Shown here piece after piece: positions 43,305-54,461 of a stretch of 59,543 bases of DNA (its first letter is position 1; each line of letters begins with the position of its first letter). Where the stretch lies: NCBI RefSeq assembly GCF_013694105.1, contig NZ_JACEFG010000006.1, positions 1 through 59,543 of the forward strand. The letters are read 5' to 3'. The stretch comes from Halobacillus locisalis (GTDB lineage: Bacteria; Bacillota; Bacilli; Bacillales; Halobacillaceae). Position numbers and translations under genes: made by a program. Under the pieces are notes generated by a model that was given only the letters and a program-made list of their open reading frames with translations, was not told the DNA's origin and did no database searches.

Positions 43305-43487
43305 ATGGCTAAACAGTTAGAAATTACCCTCACGCGCAGTGTTATTGGTAGACCGCAGGATCAGCGCTCTACTGTCAAGGCGCTAGGTCTGAACAAGATC
43401 CGTCAAACTGTCGTACTTGAAGATAACCCAGCGATCCGAGGTATGGCTAATAAGGTATCTCACCTTGTATCGGTTAAAGAAGTATAA
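43305..43487 (+). CDS. rpmD: Ribosomal protein L30
   Basis: L30 is a 60-residue 50S protein, present in Bacilli but missing from some bacteria. It reads [20 protein letters not shown] and has the conserved [31 protein letters not shown] precedes the ATG. Order rpsE-rpmD-rplO is conserved. Confidence 0.97.
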   Translation: MAKQLEITLTRSVIGRPQDQRSTVKALGLNKIRQTVVLEDNPAIRGMANKVSHLVSVKEV

Positions 43488-43516
43488 TTAAAGTATAGAA
43501 ATAAGGAGGTGCTCGC

Positions 43517-43957
43517 ATGAAACTGCATGAACTAAAAGCGGCTAAAGGTACACGTAAAGAACGTAACCGTGTAGGTCGTGGTATGGCTTCTGGTAATGGT
43601 AAAACATCCGGTCGCGGCCACAAAGGTCAAGGTCAACGTTCTGGTAGTAAAACTCGCCCAGGTTTTGAAGGTGGTCAAATGCCACTATTCCAACGCCTTC
43701 CGAAGCGTGGTTTCACTAACGTTCACCGTAAGGAATTTGCGATCATTAATCTTGACGCTCTCAACCGTTTCGAAGAGGGTACAGAGGTTACACCTGAACT
43801 ATTGCTTGAATCTGGCGTGGTAAGCAACCAAAAAGCTGGAATTAAAGTACTAGCAAAAGGTTCTGTCGAGAAAAAACTTACAGTGAAAGCTCATAAGTTC
43901 TCTGCTTCAGCTAAAGAAGCAATTGAAGCAGCGGGCGGTCAAACTGAGGTGATTTAA
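43517..43957 (+). CDS. rplO: Ribosomal protein L15
   Basis: L15 has a long, glycine- and arginine-rich N-terminal arm (about 10-60, with [20 protein letters not shown]) that threads into 23S rRNA, and a globular C-domain. The 146-residue length is normal. AAGGAGGTGC precedes the ATG. The stop codon shares its last base with the secY ATG (TAATG), implying translational coupling. Confidence 0.97.
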   Translation: MKLHELKAAKGTRKERNRVGRGMASGNGKTSGRGHKGQGQRSGSKTRPGFEGGQMPLFQRLPKRGFTNVHRKEFAIINLDALNRFEEGTEVTPELLLESGVVSNQKAGIKVLAKGSVEKKLTVKAHKFSASAKEAIEAAGGQTEVI

Positions 43958-45249
43958 TGTTCCGGACAATCTCCAATTTTATGCGCGTGGGTGATATTCG
44001 GCGGAAAATAATCTTCACCTTATTAATGCTTGTTGTCTTTCGCCTAGGAACATTCATCCCTGTACCATTTACAAATAGAGATGCAATCAACTTCATGGAT
44101 GAACAGAATGCTTTTGGCTTCTTGAACACCTTTGGAGGTGGGGCATTGCAGAACTTCTCCATCTTTGCGATGGGGATCATGCCCTACATTACTGCCTCTA
44201 TCATCATGCAATTGTTGCAGATGGATGTAGTCCCTAAGTTTGCGGAATGGAAAAAGCAAGGGGAAGTGGGCCGTCGAAAGTTAGCTCAGTTTACCCGCTA
44301 CGGGACCATTGTTCTAGCTTTCATTCAAGCAATCGGTATGTCTATTGGTTTCAACGCTTTGGCTGGAGGTCAATTGATCAGTAACCCAGGCGTTGCCAAA
44401 TTCGCCATTATTGCGTTAGTTTTGACAGGTGGAACAGCATTCCTAATGTGGCTTGGTGAGCAAATCACAGCACACGGCGTCGGAAATGGTATTTCCATTC
44501 TGATTTTTGCAGGAATTGTAGCTGCGATCCCAACCGGTGTAAACCAGTTGTATGATCAGTATATTTCCGGTGCAGGAGAACAACTGTTCATTAACTTAGT
44601 CATCATTGGTTTAATCGTTCTTGTTATCGTTGCGGTGGTCGTTGGTGTAATCTTCATCCAACAAGCCCTTCGTAAGATTCCTATCCAATATGCGAAGCGA
44701 TTAGTCAATCGCTCGCCAGTAGGTGGGCATTCCACTCACTTACCTTTAAAAGTAAATGCTGCAGGAGTTATCCCGGTAATCTTCGCGATTTCATTCATTA
44801 TCGCGCCGAGGACGGTCGCTGGATTCTTCGAAGATAGCGAAGTGGCTTCTGTTATCCAATTTATCTTTGACTACCAAAACTGGCCTGGAATGATTATCTA
44901 CGTTGCGTTGATCATTGCCTTCACGTACTTCTACACATTTGTTCAGGTTAACCCGGAACAAATGGCAGAGAACTTGAAGAAGCAAGGCGGTTACATCCCG
45001 GGTATTCGCCCAGGTGCCAATACGGAAACGTATCTGACACGCGTTATGTACCGTTTAACTTTCGTTGGAGCCATCTTCCTAGCAGCTGTATCGATTCTTC
45101 CACTGATCTTAGGTTCGGTAGCAGGATTGCCACCAACTGTTCAAATCGGAGGAACGAGCTTACTCATCGTTGTGGGTGTTGCACTTGAAATGATGAAACA
45201 GCTTGAGAGTCAGCTTGTGAAACGCCACTATAAAGGTTTTATTAAATAA
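43957..45249 (+). CDS. secY: SecY, pore subunit of the Sec translocase
   Basis: SecY forms the protein-conducting channel. The 430-residue protein has the expected ten hydrophobic helices. Family motifs are RLGTFIPVPF, GIMPYITASIIMQLL, and the plug and pore-ring region around 50-80. The cytosolic loops hold RRKLAQFTRYGT, and GGYIPGIRPGANTETYL lies before helix 9. It begins inside the rplO stop and is followed by adk, the usual neighbour; its partner SecE is encoded at 17656. Confidence 0.97.
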   Translation: MFRTISNFMRVGDIRRKIIFTLLMLVVFRLGTFIPVPFTNRDAINFMDEQNAFGFLNTFGGGALQNFSIFAMGIMPYITASIIMQLLQMDVVPKFAEWKKQGEVGRRKLAQFTRYGTIVLAFIQAIGMSIGFNALAGGQLISNPGVAKFAIIALVLTGGTAFLMWLGEQITAHGVGNGISILIFAGIVAAIPTGVNQLYDQYISGAGEQLFINLVIIGLIVLVIVAVVVGVIFIQQALRKIPIQYAKRLVNRSPVGGHSTHLPLKVNAAGVIPVIFAISFIIAPRTVAGFFEDSEVASVIQFIFDYQNWPGMIIYVALIIAFTYFYTFVQVNPEQMAENLKKQGGYIPGIRPGANTETYLTRVMYRLTFVGAIFLAAVSILPLILGSVAGLPPTVQIGGTSLLIVVGVALEMMKQLESQLVKRHYKGFIK

Positions 45250-46688
<1,439 letters not shown>

Positions 46689-46704
46689 ATGAAGGTGATC
46701 GTGT

Positions 46705-47017
46705 TTGAACGAATCTGAGTCGAGTCCGCGATTAGGTCAAATTGTTCGTATTGTGCAGGGGCGTGAGGCAGGACAGTACGCGGTTGTGATCGATGTACTG
46801 GATGGCCGCTTTGTGCTGCTTGCCGACGGAGAGAAACGTAAGTATGATCGACCAAAGAAAAAGAATATGCAGCATATTGAGCTTATGGATTTCATCTCTC
46901 CGGAGGTCCAGAACAGCCTTCTAGAAACTGGTCGAGTCACAAATGGCAAATTACGCTTTGCTGTTTCTAAATATGTCAATGAACTAGTGACTGATTTGAA
47001 GAAGGGAGATCAACTCG

Positions 47018-47040
<23 letters not shown>
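46705..47040 (+). CDS. KOW-domain protein of the L14e/L27e-like type
   Basis: This 111-residue protein starts with an SH3-like KOW domain: [20 protein letters not shown] followed by [20 protein letters not shown]. It resembles the N-terminal part of archaeal and eukaryotic L14e, L6e and L27e. A basic linker KKKN and a helical C-terminal half follow. Family members are found between map and infA in many Firmicutes. RNA or ribosome binding is likely, but the function is unproven. It starts with TTG after AAGGTGATCG, and its last 23 bases overlap infA. Confidence 0.85.
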
Positions 47041-47378
<338 letters not shown>

Positions 47379-47401
47379 AACTGAAGGAGGTGCAACCCTA
47401 A

Positions 47402-47767
47402 ATGGCACGTATAGCAGGTGTAGATATTCCCCGCGATAAGCGCGTGATTATCTCTCTAACTTATGTATATGGTATCGGTAAATCCCTAGCTGCGAACATT
47501 ATCGAAGAGTCTGGCGTTGACGGCAACACTCGTGTTCGCGATCTTACAGAAGACGAACTTGGTAAGATCCGTAAAGTTGTAGAGGAGTTCAACGTTGAAG
47601 GTGACCTTCGTCGTGAAAACTCTCTTAACATTAAGCGTCTAATTGAAATCGGCTCTTATCGCGGAATCCGCCACCGTCGTGGTCTTCCACTTCGCGGTCA
47701 AAGAACGAAAAACAACTCTCGTACACGTAAAGGTCCACGTCGTACAGTTGCAAATAAACGTAAGTAA
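47402..47767 (+). CDS. rpsM: Ribosomal protein S13
   Basis: S13 contacts the P-site tRNA and bridges to L5. The 121-residue protein starts [20 protein letters not shown], has a helix-two-turn-helix with [11 protein letters not shown], and the basic tail [31 protein letters not shown] precedes the ATG. Confidence 0.97.
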   Translation: MARIAGVDIPRDKRVIISLTYVYGIGKSLAANIIEESGVDGNTRVRDLTEDELGKIRKVVEEFNVEGDLRRENSLNIKRLIEIGSYRGIRHRRGLPLRGQRTKNNSRTRKGPRRTVANKRK

Positions 47768-47795
47768 TCGAAATACGAAGGAGGTAAGCTAATCT

Positions 47796-48191
47796 ATGGC
47801 ACGTAAAGGAAATACTCGTAGTCGTAAGCGTCGCGTGAAAAAGAATATAGAAACTGGTGTGGCTCACATCCGTTCTACATTCAATAACACGATCGTAACG
47901 ATCACTGATGTTCAAGGTAACGTAATCAGCTGGAGCAGTTCAGGTGCTCTTGGTTTCAAAGGCTCCCGTAAGTCTACTCCATTCGCTGCTCAAATGGCTT
48001 CTGAAGCTGCAGCTAAAGATGCAATGGACAACGGAATGAAATCCCTAGAGGTTTCAGTAAAAGGCCCTGGCGCTGGTCGTGAAGCAGCTATTCGTTCACT
48101 ACAAGCAGCTGGTCTTGATATCACGGCTATCATTGACGTAACACCAGTACCGCACAATGGTTGCCGTCCACCAAAACGTCGTCGCGTATAA
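47796..48191 (+). CDS. rpsK: Ribosomal protein S11
   Basis: S11 lines the platform near the mRNA exit. The 131-residue protein has [40 protein letters not shown] and the C-terminus [25 protein letters not shown] precedes the ATG. In this order rpsD is missing between rpsK and rpoA, as in B. subtilis, where it maps elsewhere. Confidence 0.97.
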   Translation: MARKGNTRSRKRRVKKNIETGVAHIRSTFNNTIVTITDVQGNVISWSSSGALGFKGSRKSTPFAAQMASEAAAKDAMDNGMKSLEVSVKGPGAGREAAIRSLQAAGLDITAIIDVTPVPHNGCRPPKRRRV

Positions 48192-48207
48192 TTGTTCTGA
48201 ATAGAAT

Positions 48208-48236
48208 TTGTCACCCTGTCTATAATGGGTTATGAT
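48208..48236 (+). promoter_or_regulatory. Internal promoter before rpoA
   Basis: TTGTCA (48208-48213), a 17-base spacer and TATGAT (48231-48236) lie in the 182-base gap after rpsK. It would allow rpoA-rplQ to be made apart from the rest of the cluster. Confidence 0.6.
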
Positions 48237-48242
48237 GATAGC

Positions 48243-48373
48243 ATTCTAACAGCACCGCATTAGACAGATAAAACGTGCAGTTGTCACGAATCGGAACTGC
48301 CTACCTGAGGAATTTCGGTTAGACATGTGAGTCTAGCCGGGGTTTCGACGTTTTGAAGGAGGGTTTAGTGTAA
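48243..48373 (+). other. Structured leader of rpoA
   Basis: Two hairpins lie in the leader: GCAGTT with AACTGC (48277-48282, 48295-48300), and an 8-bp stem GGTTAGAC with GTCTAGCC (48317-48324, 48331-48338). Neither is followed by a T run. The ribosome site GAAGGAGGG comes after both. The function is unknown; a protein-binding leader is one possibility. Confidence 0.45.
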
Positions 48374-49318
48374 ATGATCGAAATTGAAAAGCCAAAAATT
48401 GAGACGGTTGAGATCAGCGATGATTCTACTTTTGGTAAGTTCGTCGTAGAACCGCTTGAGCGTGGGTATGGTACAACTCTAGGTAACTCCTTGCGTCGTA
48501 TCCTATTATCCTCACTTCCTGGCGCTGCTGTAACATCAGTTCAAATCGACGGTGTCCTTCACGAGTTCTCCACAATCGAAGGGGTTGTTGAGGACGTAAC
48601 GACAGTTGTATTGAACCTGAAGAAACTTGCTTTGAAAGTGTATTCTGACGAAGAGAAGACTTTAGAGATCGATGTTCAGGGTCAAGGGAAAGTAACAGCA
48701 GCAGACATTACGCACGATAGTGATGTAGAAGTTCTAAATCCAGATCTTCATATTGCTACATTAGATAGCAATGCAAACCTACGCATGCGTATTACTGCAG
48801 AGCGTGGCCGAGGATATCGTCCAGCAGAAGGAAACAATCACGAAGATCAACCGATCGGCGTGATTCCAGTGGATTCTATCTTTACGCCAGTATCCCGTGT
48901 AACGTATCAAGTAGAGAATACAAGAATTGGTCAAACATCTAACTTTGACAAGCTCACTTTAGATGTCTGGACGGATGGCAGCATCCGCCCGGAAGAAGCG
49001 ATCTCTCTTGGAGCTAAAATCTATATGGAACACCTCAATATCTTTGTAGGCTTAACGGATGAAGCTCAAAAGGCTGAAATCATGGTCGAAAAAGAAGAGG
49101 ACCAAAAAGAAAAAGTTCTAGAGATGACGATCGAAGAGCTTGACCTTTCTGTCCGTTCATATAACTGCTTGAAGCGTGCCGGAATCAATACGGTTCAAGA
49201 GCTTGCGAACAAATCAGAAGAGGATATGATGAAGGTGCGCAACCTTGGTCGCAAATCCCTCGAAGAAGTGAAGTACAAGCTTGATGAACTTGGACTAGGT
49301 TTAAGAAAAGACGATTGA
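48374..49318 (+). CDS. rpoA: RNA polymerase alpha subunit
   Basis: RpoA dimerises to start polymerase assembly. The 314-residue protein has the N-terminal dimerisation domain (1 to about 230, with [20 protein letters not shown]), an acidic linker, and the C-terminal DNA- and activator-binding domain (about 250-310, [20 protein letters not shown] then [15 protein letters not shown]). AAGGAGGG precedes the ATG. It has its own promoter and leader as well as likely read-through from the spc genes. Confidence 0.98.
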   Translation: MIEIEKPKIETVEISDDSTFGKFVVEPLERGYGTTLGNSLRRILLSSLPGAAVTSVQIDGVLHEFSTIEGVVEDVTTVVLNLKKLALKVYSDEEKTLEIDVQGQGKVTAADITHDSDVEVLNPDLHIATLDSNANLRMRITAERGRGYRPAEGNNHEDQPIGVIPVDSIFTPVSRVTYQVENTRIGQTSNFDKLTLDVWTDGSIRPEEAISLGAKIYMEHLNIFVGLTDEAQKAEIMVEKEEDQKEKVLEMTIEELDLSVRSYNCLKRAGINTVQELANKSEEDMMKVRNLGRKSLEEVKYKLDELGLGLRKDD

Positions 49319-49363
49319 TCTATAGAGAACATCTAAGAGTTTCTGAAAAGGGAGGGATTATCA

Positions 49364-49723
49364 ATGGCTAGAAAATTTGGACGTACAACAGATCAACGTA
49401 TGGCGCTTCTTCGTAACTTAGCGACAGACTTGATTATTCATGAACGTTTGGAAACGACAGAAGCTAAAGCAAAAGAGCTTCGTTCTGTTGTTGAAAAAAT
49501 GATCACACTTGGTAAACGCGGCGATCTTCATGCCCGTCGTCAAGCTGAATCATTCCTTTACAATGCTGACGCTGATGAAGAGGGGAACCAAACAGCTTTA
49601 CAGAAGCTATTCTCTGACATCGGACCACGCTATGAAGACCGTCAAGGTGGTTACACTCGCGTGCTTAAGCTAGGCGAGCGTAAAGGTGATGGAGCTAAAA
49701 TGGCGATCATTGAACTAGTTTAA
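49364..49723 (+). CDS. rplQ: Ribosomal protein L17
   Basis: L17 lies near the tunnel exit. The 119-residue product is the shorter Bacillus form, starting [20 protein letters not shown] and ending with [28 protein letters not shown] precedes the ATG. It is the last gene of the cluster, followed by a terminator. Confidence 0.97.
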   Translation: MARKFGRTTDQRMALLRNLATDLIIHERLETTEAKAKELRSVVEKMITLGKRGDLHARRQAESFLYNADADEEGNQTALQKLFSDIGPRYEDRQGGYTRVLKLGERKGDGAKMAIIELV

Positions 49724-49738
49724 TGAATACCATTGATG

Positions 49739-49789
49739 CAAAAGGGCAGGAATGAATCTCGTCTAGAGGTTGAATCCAGCCCTTTTTTT
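49739..49789 (+). terminator. Terminator of the ribosomal supercluster
   Basis: Short arms AAAGGGC and GCCCTTT enclose a large imperfect loop, then T7 follows. The position after rplQ supports the call. Confidence 0.75.
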
Positions 49790-49949
49790 ATGCAATTTTA
49801 ACAGAAGGATGCGGCCGGGGCTATCGTTCGACTTGGTGGCATCCAAGGGTTTATTTTTTGTCAGAAAAGCAATAGATCAGTAAGATAGAGACAGGAAATC
49901 ATGTCGTATTTCCTGGGAAATAGTCAGGTGAGCAGAGGGGGAATAGAGA
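49790..49949 (+). other. Gap before ecfA1
   Basis: The gap after the terminator holds an imperfect hairpin (GGATGC near 49807 with GCATCC near 49839). No known riboswitch class is recognised, which fits a shared ECF energy module. AGAGGGGGAA is the ribosome site of ecfA1; no promoter can be assigned with confidence. Confidence 0.4.
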
Positions 49950-50789
49950 ATGGAAAAGAGCCAGATCGAGTTTAGAAATGTATCGTTTCGATATCATGAC
50001 GATTCGCCTTGGGTGTTGAAGAATGTTAGTTTCACAATCCACTCGGACGAATGGTTAGCGATTATTGGTCATAATGGTTCTGGTAAATCGACCATTGCCA
50101 AGTTGATGAATGGCTTGCTATTTCCGCAAGAAGGAGAGATTTACGTCTCAGGTGAGAAAGTGGTTCCAGAAACGATATGGGATGTCAGGAAGCAAGTAGG
50201 GATGGTTTTCCAAAACCCCGATAACCAGTTTGTCGGGACGACGGTGAGAGATGATGTCGCTTTTGGCATGGAAAACCATGGACTGCCGCGTGAGGTAATG
50301 GTTGAACGGATCCAAGAGAGTCTTGATGCTGTTGGCATGCAGGAATACGAACGCCAAGAACCCCATCGATTGTCTGGAGGACAAAAACAACGAGTCGCCA
50401 TTGCGAGTGTTCTCGCTGTCTCACCGAAATATATGATCTTTGATGAAGCTACGGCTATGCTCGATCCCAAAGGCCGCATGGAAATCATGCAAACCATTCG
50501 TGATTTACAATCCGAGAGAAGTTTGAGTGTCGTGACAATCACTCACGATTTACGTGAGGTGACGCAGGCGGACAGGGTGATTGTAATGAACGATGGCGAA
50601 GTGTGGATGGAAGGAACGCCACGCGACGTTTTTTCTAAGAAAAATCGATTAGTTGAAATTGGCTTAGATACTCCATTTGTAAGTAAGTTGGCAGAAGAAA
50701 TGAAATCTGCTGGACTGCCCCTTTCACGTGAGCCACTTAATCACCAGGAGTTGTTGGAGGAACTATGGACATTAGATTCGACAAGGTAA
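49950..50789 (+). CDS. ecfA1: ECF transporter ATPase EcfA1
   Basis: EcfA1 is one of two ATPases powering energy-coupling-factor vitamin and metal uptake. The 279-residue protein has Walker A GHNGSGKST (40-48), the Q-loop VFQNPDNQF, the signature LSGGQKQR and Walker B MIFDEATAMLD, followed by an ECF-specific C-terminal helix. The usual DEPT of Walker B is DEAT here, as in other EcfA1 proteins. It overlaps ecfA2 by 25 bases. Confidence 0.95.
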   Translation: MEKSQIEFRNVSFRYHDDSPWVLKNVSFTIHSDEWLAIIGHNGSGKSTIAKLMNGLLFPQEGEIYVSGEKVVPETIWDVRKQVGMVFQNPDNQFVGTTVRDDVAFGMENHGLPREVMVERIQESLDAVGMQEYERQEPHRLSGGQKQRVAIASVLAVSPKYMIFDEATAMLDPKGRMEIMQTIRDLQSERSLSVVTITHDLREVTQADRVIVMNDGEVWMEGTPRDVFSKKNRLVEIGLDTPFVSKLAEEMKSAGLPLSREPLNHQELLEELWTLDSTR

Positions 50790-51637
50790 GCTATGTGTAT
50801 CAACCGAATAGTCCTTTCGAGCACAGGGCCCTTAACAATCTCTCGTTCTCGATCGAGTCTGGATCGTTTGTCGCGATCATCGGGCACACCGGGTCTGGAA
50901 AGTCGACACTTCTTCAACATTTGAATGGACTTGTCCAACCGACGGATGGAGAAGTAACCATTGGTCCCTATCAATTAAAGGCTGGAGTAAAGAACAAGCA
51001 GCTTAGAGAACTCCGAGAAAAAGTAGGGGTCGTGTTTCAGTATCCTGAGCACCAACTGTTTGAGGAAACGGTCGCGAAGGATATCGCATTCGGACCTGAG
51101 AATTTCGGTGTCGATCAAGAAGAAGTACAAGCAAGAGTGAAAGACGCAGCGAAAGCGACGCAATTAGATAACTCGCTACTCGATCGTTCTCCATTTGATT
51201 TGAGTGGTGGTCAGATGCGACGTGTGGCGATATCGGGTGTACTTGCCATGAATCCAGAGGTGCTGGTCTTAGACGAACCGACGGCTGGGCTGGACCCTAG
51301 TGGGCAACGGGAGATCATGGAGATGTTTAACCGGCTGCACGAAGAAAAGCAGTTGACGACCATTTTAGTCACCCATAGCATGGAGGATGCCTTATCTTAC
51401 GCGGATCACATTCTCATTCTCAATCATGGTGAGGTGTATCGGGAAGGTCCTCCGCTCGATATTTTCAAACAAAAAGAGGCTTTAGAAGATGTTCAACTGG
51501 ATGTACCCGAAGTGATTGAATTCCTTTCTAAGGTGAAGGAACAACACGGTGTTGAAATTCCTTATGAAGGGCAGACCATAGCTGAGTTAGCAAAGGAATT
51601 GGCCGAAATGGTGAGAGGAGGCCGCGATCATGAGTAA
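50765..51637 (+). CDS. ecfA2: ECF transporter ATPase EcfA2
   Basis: EcfA2 pairs with EcfA1. The 290-residue protein has Walker A GHTGSGKST (40-48), Q-loop VFQYPEHQLF, signature LSGGQMRR and Walker B LVLDEPTAGLD. The start lies inside the end of ecfA1 (25-base overlap), with AGGAGTTGTTGGAGG as ribosome site; the end overlaps ecfT by 8 bases. The interleaved genes suggest fixed subunit ratios. Confidence 0.95.
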   Translation: MDIRFDKVSYVYQPNSPFEHRALNNLSFSIESGSFVAIIGHTGSGKSTLLQHLNGLVQPTDGEVTIGPYQLKAGVKNKQLRELREKVGVVFQYPEHQLFEETVAKDIAFGPENFGVDQEEVQARVKDAAKATQLDNSLLDRSPFDLSGGQMRRVAISGVLAMNPEVLVLDEPTAGLDPSGQREIMEMFNRLHEEKQLTTILVTHSMEDALSYADHILILNHGEVYREGPPLDIFKQKEALEDVQLDVPEVIEFLSKVKEQHGVEIPYEGQTIAELAKELAEMVRGGRDHE

Positions 51638-52427
51638 CTCAATGATAATCGGTCAGTATGTACCGGGAGAGTCATTCGTTCACCGTTTGGATCCTCGGTC
51701 AAAAATCGCCATCATCTTTTTCTTTGTTCTGATCGTATTCTTTGCTAATTCTGTTATGAGTTACGGTCTACTTGCCTTGTTCGCTATTGGAGCTGCGGCG
51801 AGCTCGAAGGTTCCGCTCCCTTATATTATGAAAGGGCTGAAGCCTGTTTGGTTCCTGATCATTTTCACGTTCTTGCTTCATTTGATTGTGACCAAAGAAG
51901 GTGACGTTCTTTATAATTTATGGGGATGGAAAATTTACGAGGAAGGTCTCGTCCAGGGTGCCGCTATTTCCCTTCGTTTCTTTCTGTTGATTCTGGTGAC
52001 GTCATTGCTGACATTAACCACGACTCCGATTGAAATTACGGATGCGATTGAAGAATTGCTCGGTCCGTTGAAGAAGATCCGATTTCCTGTTCATGAACTG
52101 GCTTTGATGATGTCTATCTCGTTACGTTTTATCCCGACATTGATGCAGGAAACCGAAAAAATCTCGAAAGCCCAAGCGTCCAGGGGAGTAGATTTCCGTA
52201 CAGGCTCATTTAAAGACCGTATAAAAGCGGTAATCCCTCTTTTGGTACCTTTGTTTGTCAGTGCCTTCAAACGCGCTGAGGAGCTGGCTATGGCTATGGA
52301 AGCACGTGGGTACCGTGGAGGCGAAGGAAGGACGAAATTACGAGAGTTGAGCATCAGTAAACTGGATTACTATCTATACGCTCTTTTTATACTCTTAATC
52401 ATCGGACTGTTTTTAACGAGAAGTTAA
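51630..52427 (+). CDS. ecfT: ECF transporter transmembrane subunit EcfT
   Basis: EcfT couples the ATPases to substrate-binding S proteins. The 265-residue protein has hydrophobic helices at about 28-60, 70-90, 105-130 and the C-terminal end. Two coupling motifs of the Ala-Arg-Gly type are SKAQASRGVDFRTG and MAMEARGYRGGEG. No S component is encoded here, so this is a shared group II module that works with S proteins encoded elsewhere, such as those for riboflavin, biotin or thiamine. Confidence 0.95.
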   Translation: MSNSMIIGQYVPGESFVHRLDPRSKIAIIFFFVLIVFFANSVMSYGLLALFAIGAAASSKVPLPYIMKGLKPVWFLIIFTFLLHLIVTKEGDVLYNLWGWKIYEEGLVQGAAISLRFFLLILVTSLLTLTTTPIEITDAIEELLGPLKKIRFPVHELALMMSISLRFIPTLMQETEKISKAQASRGVDFRTGSFKDRIKAVIPLLVPLFVSAFKRAEELAMAMEARGYRGGEGRTKLRELSISKLDYYLYALFILLIIGLFLTRS

Positions 52428-52443
52428 GCTTGGGGGAACCGCT

Positions 52444-53187
52444 ATGGAACGAATACGCTGTGTGATTCAATATGATGGAACGAACTATGCCGGATACCAA
52501 GTGCAACCCAATGGCAATACCGTGCAGGCGGAACTTGAGAAAGCGTTGAAGAAAATGCATAAAGGAGAACGTGTAAAGGTGACAGCTTCAGGCAGAACCG
52601 ACTCGGGTGTTCATGCCAAAGGGCAAGTGATCCATTTTGATACGCCCCTGACTATTCCAGAGTCCAATTGGCGGCGGGCACTCTCCTCTTTGTTGCCAGA
52701 TGATATTGTAGTCAGTTCTGCAGCTACTGTAGACCCGGGGTTTCATGCGAGATACGATACGACTGGAAAAGAGTACCGTTATTTCGTGTGGAATGCACAG
52801 GAACCCGATTTATTCAAAAGGCTATATCGTTATCATGTTCGGTCGCAGTTGGACATTGAGGCTATGAACCTTGCGTGTGAATACTTAGAAGGCGAGTATG
52901 ACTTTACTTCCTTCTGTTCACCGAAGACAGACCTTAAAGGAGATAAGGTGCGGACCATCTTTAAAGCAGAAGTGAAGGCAGAGGGGCCAGAGGTCTCTTT
53001 CGTCTTTAAGGGATCGGGGTTCTTATATAATATGGTACGGATACTCGTAGGCACTTTATTAGAAGTAGGACTAGGCGAACGCCAAGCAGCAGACATCCCA
53101 GCCATCATTTCAGCTGAAGACCGCGAGTCTGCAGGGAAGACCGCACCTCCTCAAGGGCTCTTTTTGTGGGAAGTTTCCTACGACTGA
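52444..53187 (+). CDS. truA: tRNA pseudouridine synthase A
   Basis: TruA makes pseudouridine at tRNA positions 38 to 40. The 247-residue protein has the catalytic Asp53 in SGRTDSGVHAKGQV, the FHARYDTTGKEYRY stretch, and the C-terminal FLYNMVRILVGTLLEVG. GGGGGAACCGCT precedes the ATG. It follows ecfT by 16 bases and probably shares its transcript. Confidence 0.96.
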   Translation: MERIRCVIQYDGTNYAGYQVQPNGNTVQAELEKALKKMHKGERVKVTASGRTDSGVHAKGQVIHFDTPLTIPESNWRRALSSLLPDDIVVSSAATVDPGFHARYDTTGKEYRYFVWNAQEPDLFKRLYRYHVRSQLDIEAMNLACEYLEGEYDFTSFCSPKTDLKGDKVRTIFKAEVKAEGPEVSFVFKGSGFLYNMVRILVGTLLEVGLGERQAADIPAIISAEDRESAGKTAPPQGLFLWEVSYD

Positions 53188-53262
53188 TAAGGGTTCAATG
53201 GGCAATGATATAGTTTTATTCAGCAAAATTTAAAAAAACAACGATTCCTGGTGTGCATACTC

Positions 53263-53292
53263 TTGACATCAGGGATGAGAGTGTTATATTAT
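53263..53292 (+). promoter_or_regulatory. Promoter of rplM-rpsI
   Basis: A perfect TTGACA (53263-53268) is followed by overlapping -10 candidates, TATATT at 53285 (spacer 16) or TATTAT at 53287 (spacer 18). Confidence 0.8.
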
Positions 53293-53299
53293 ATTCTAT

Positions 53300-53390
53300 G
53301 GCATTTTATTTCTATACCACGATTAGCCCCGGAACTAATCGTATTGAGATAAATATTCGAAAGCTTTGAGAAACTAACAATTCAGGAGGG
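53300..53390 (+). ncRNA. L13 leader RNA
   Basis: The leader before rplM has a perfect 8-bp stem ACGATTAG with CTAATCGT (53319-53326, 53335-53342) enclosing CCCCGGAA. Position and shape match the known ribosomal L13 leader of Bacilli, thought to mediate L13 autoregulation. The fold was judged by eye. Confidence 0.7.
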
Positions 53391-53398
53391 AAACCGAC

Positions 53399-53836
53399 AT
53401 GCGCACAACTTTCATGGCAAATGAAAACAACGTGGATCGTAAATGGTATGTTGTCGATGCTGCAGGACAGACGCTTGGCCGTTTAGCAAGCGAAGTTGCT
53501 GTAATCCTTCGCGGTAAAAATAAACCAACTTACACACCACATGTTGACACTGGTGATCATGTAATCATCATTAACGCAGGTGAGATTCAACTAACAGGAA
53601 ACAAAATCAACGATAAGGTTTATTATCGTCACTCTACCCACCCAGGTGGATTGAAGTCACGTACAGCGAACGAAATGCGTACGAAATACCCTGAGCAAAT
53701 GCTAGAGCTTGCTGTTAAAGGGATGCTTCCAAAAGGAAGTCTTGGACGTAAAATGGGCAAGAAACTTCATGTTTATGCAGGCGCTGACCACAAGCATGAA
53801 GCACAACAACCAGAAGTTTACGAACTTCGCGGATAA
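53399..53836 (+). CDS. rplM: Ribosomal protein L13
   Basis: L13 is an early 50S assembly protein. The 145-residue product starts [20 protein letters not shown] and has the family core [19 protein letters not shown] and [12 protein letters not shown]. The ATG at 53399 matches the Bacillus start (MRTTxMA); AGGAGGGAAA precedes it. It is followed by rpsI after 17 bases. Confidence 0.97.
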   Translation: MRTTFMANENNVDRKWYVVDAAGQTLGRLASEVAVILRGKNKPTYTPHVDTGDHVIIINAGEIQLTGNKINDKVYYRHSTHPGGLKSRTANEMRTKYPEQMLELAVKGMLPKGSLGRKMGKKLHVYAGADHKHEAQQPEVYELRG

Positions 53837-53853
53837 TTAAAGGAGGTAATCAA

Positions 53854-54246
53854 GTGGCACAAGTACAATACATCGGTACTGGTCGTCGTAAGAGCTCAAC
53901 AGCTCGTGTACGCCTTGTTCCAGGTACCGGCCGTGTAGTAGTTAACAAACGTGATGCTGAAGACTTTTTCCCATATGAAACACTTCGTATGATTCTGAAA
54001 CAGCCTCTTGCTGTTACAGAAACAGAAGGCAACTACGACGTTCATGTAAACGTTGATGGTGGAGGTTTCACTGGACAAGCGGGCGCGATCCGTCACGGAA
54101 TCGCTCGTGCTCTTCTACAAGCAGATCCTGAATACCGCACACCACTTAAGCGCGCAGGACTATTAACGCGTGACGCACGTATGAAAGAGCGTAAGAAATA
54201 CGGTCTTAAAGGTGCTCGTCGTGCTCCACAGTTCTCAAAACGTTAA
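53854..54246 (+). CDS. rpsI: Ribosomal protein S9
   Basis: S9 sends a C-terminal tail to the P-site tRNA. The 130-residue protein starts [20 protein letters not shown] and ends [14 protein letters not shown], with the conserved terminal KR. It starts with GTG after AAAGGAGGTAA. A terminator follows. Confidence 0.97.
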   Translation: MAQVQYIGTGRRKSSTARVRLVPGTGRVVVNKRDAEDFFPYETLRMILKQPLAVTETEGNYDVHVNVDGGGFTGQAGAIRHGIARALLQADPEYRTPLKRAGLLTRDARMKERKKYGLKGARRAPQFSKR

Positions 54247-54260
54247 TTATCGTTTTATAC

Positions 54261-54295
54261 AAAGACTCTCAACCATTGGTTGGGAGTCTTTTTTA
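54261..54295 (+). terminator. Terminator after rpsI
   Basis: A 13-bp stem with one G-U pair (54262-54274 with 54278-54290) is followed by a T run. Confidence 0.9.
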
Positions 54296-54461
54296 TAATG
54301 TCTAACACTAAAATGAGGATCCCTTTATATAGCCCCAAATACTACTCTGCACCCCCACCTTACTCTTATGTTTGAATGCATAAAATATCTGCTCGCACTA
54401 TACATAACTTCCTGCCTTGTCCCATAGAGTGTTATAGGGAGTACAAGGGAGTGGGGAGACA

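Noticed and set aside
49790-49949. A vitamin riboswitch before ecfA1
   Set aside because: Only a loose hairpin is visible and no conserved riboswitch core was recognised; a shared ECF module would not be expected to have one.
54379-54410. A sigma-E promoter for cwlD (GCATAA and CATAACTT)
   Set aside because: The spacing and -10 match are too poor to list, although mother-cell expression is likely from family knowledge.
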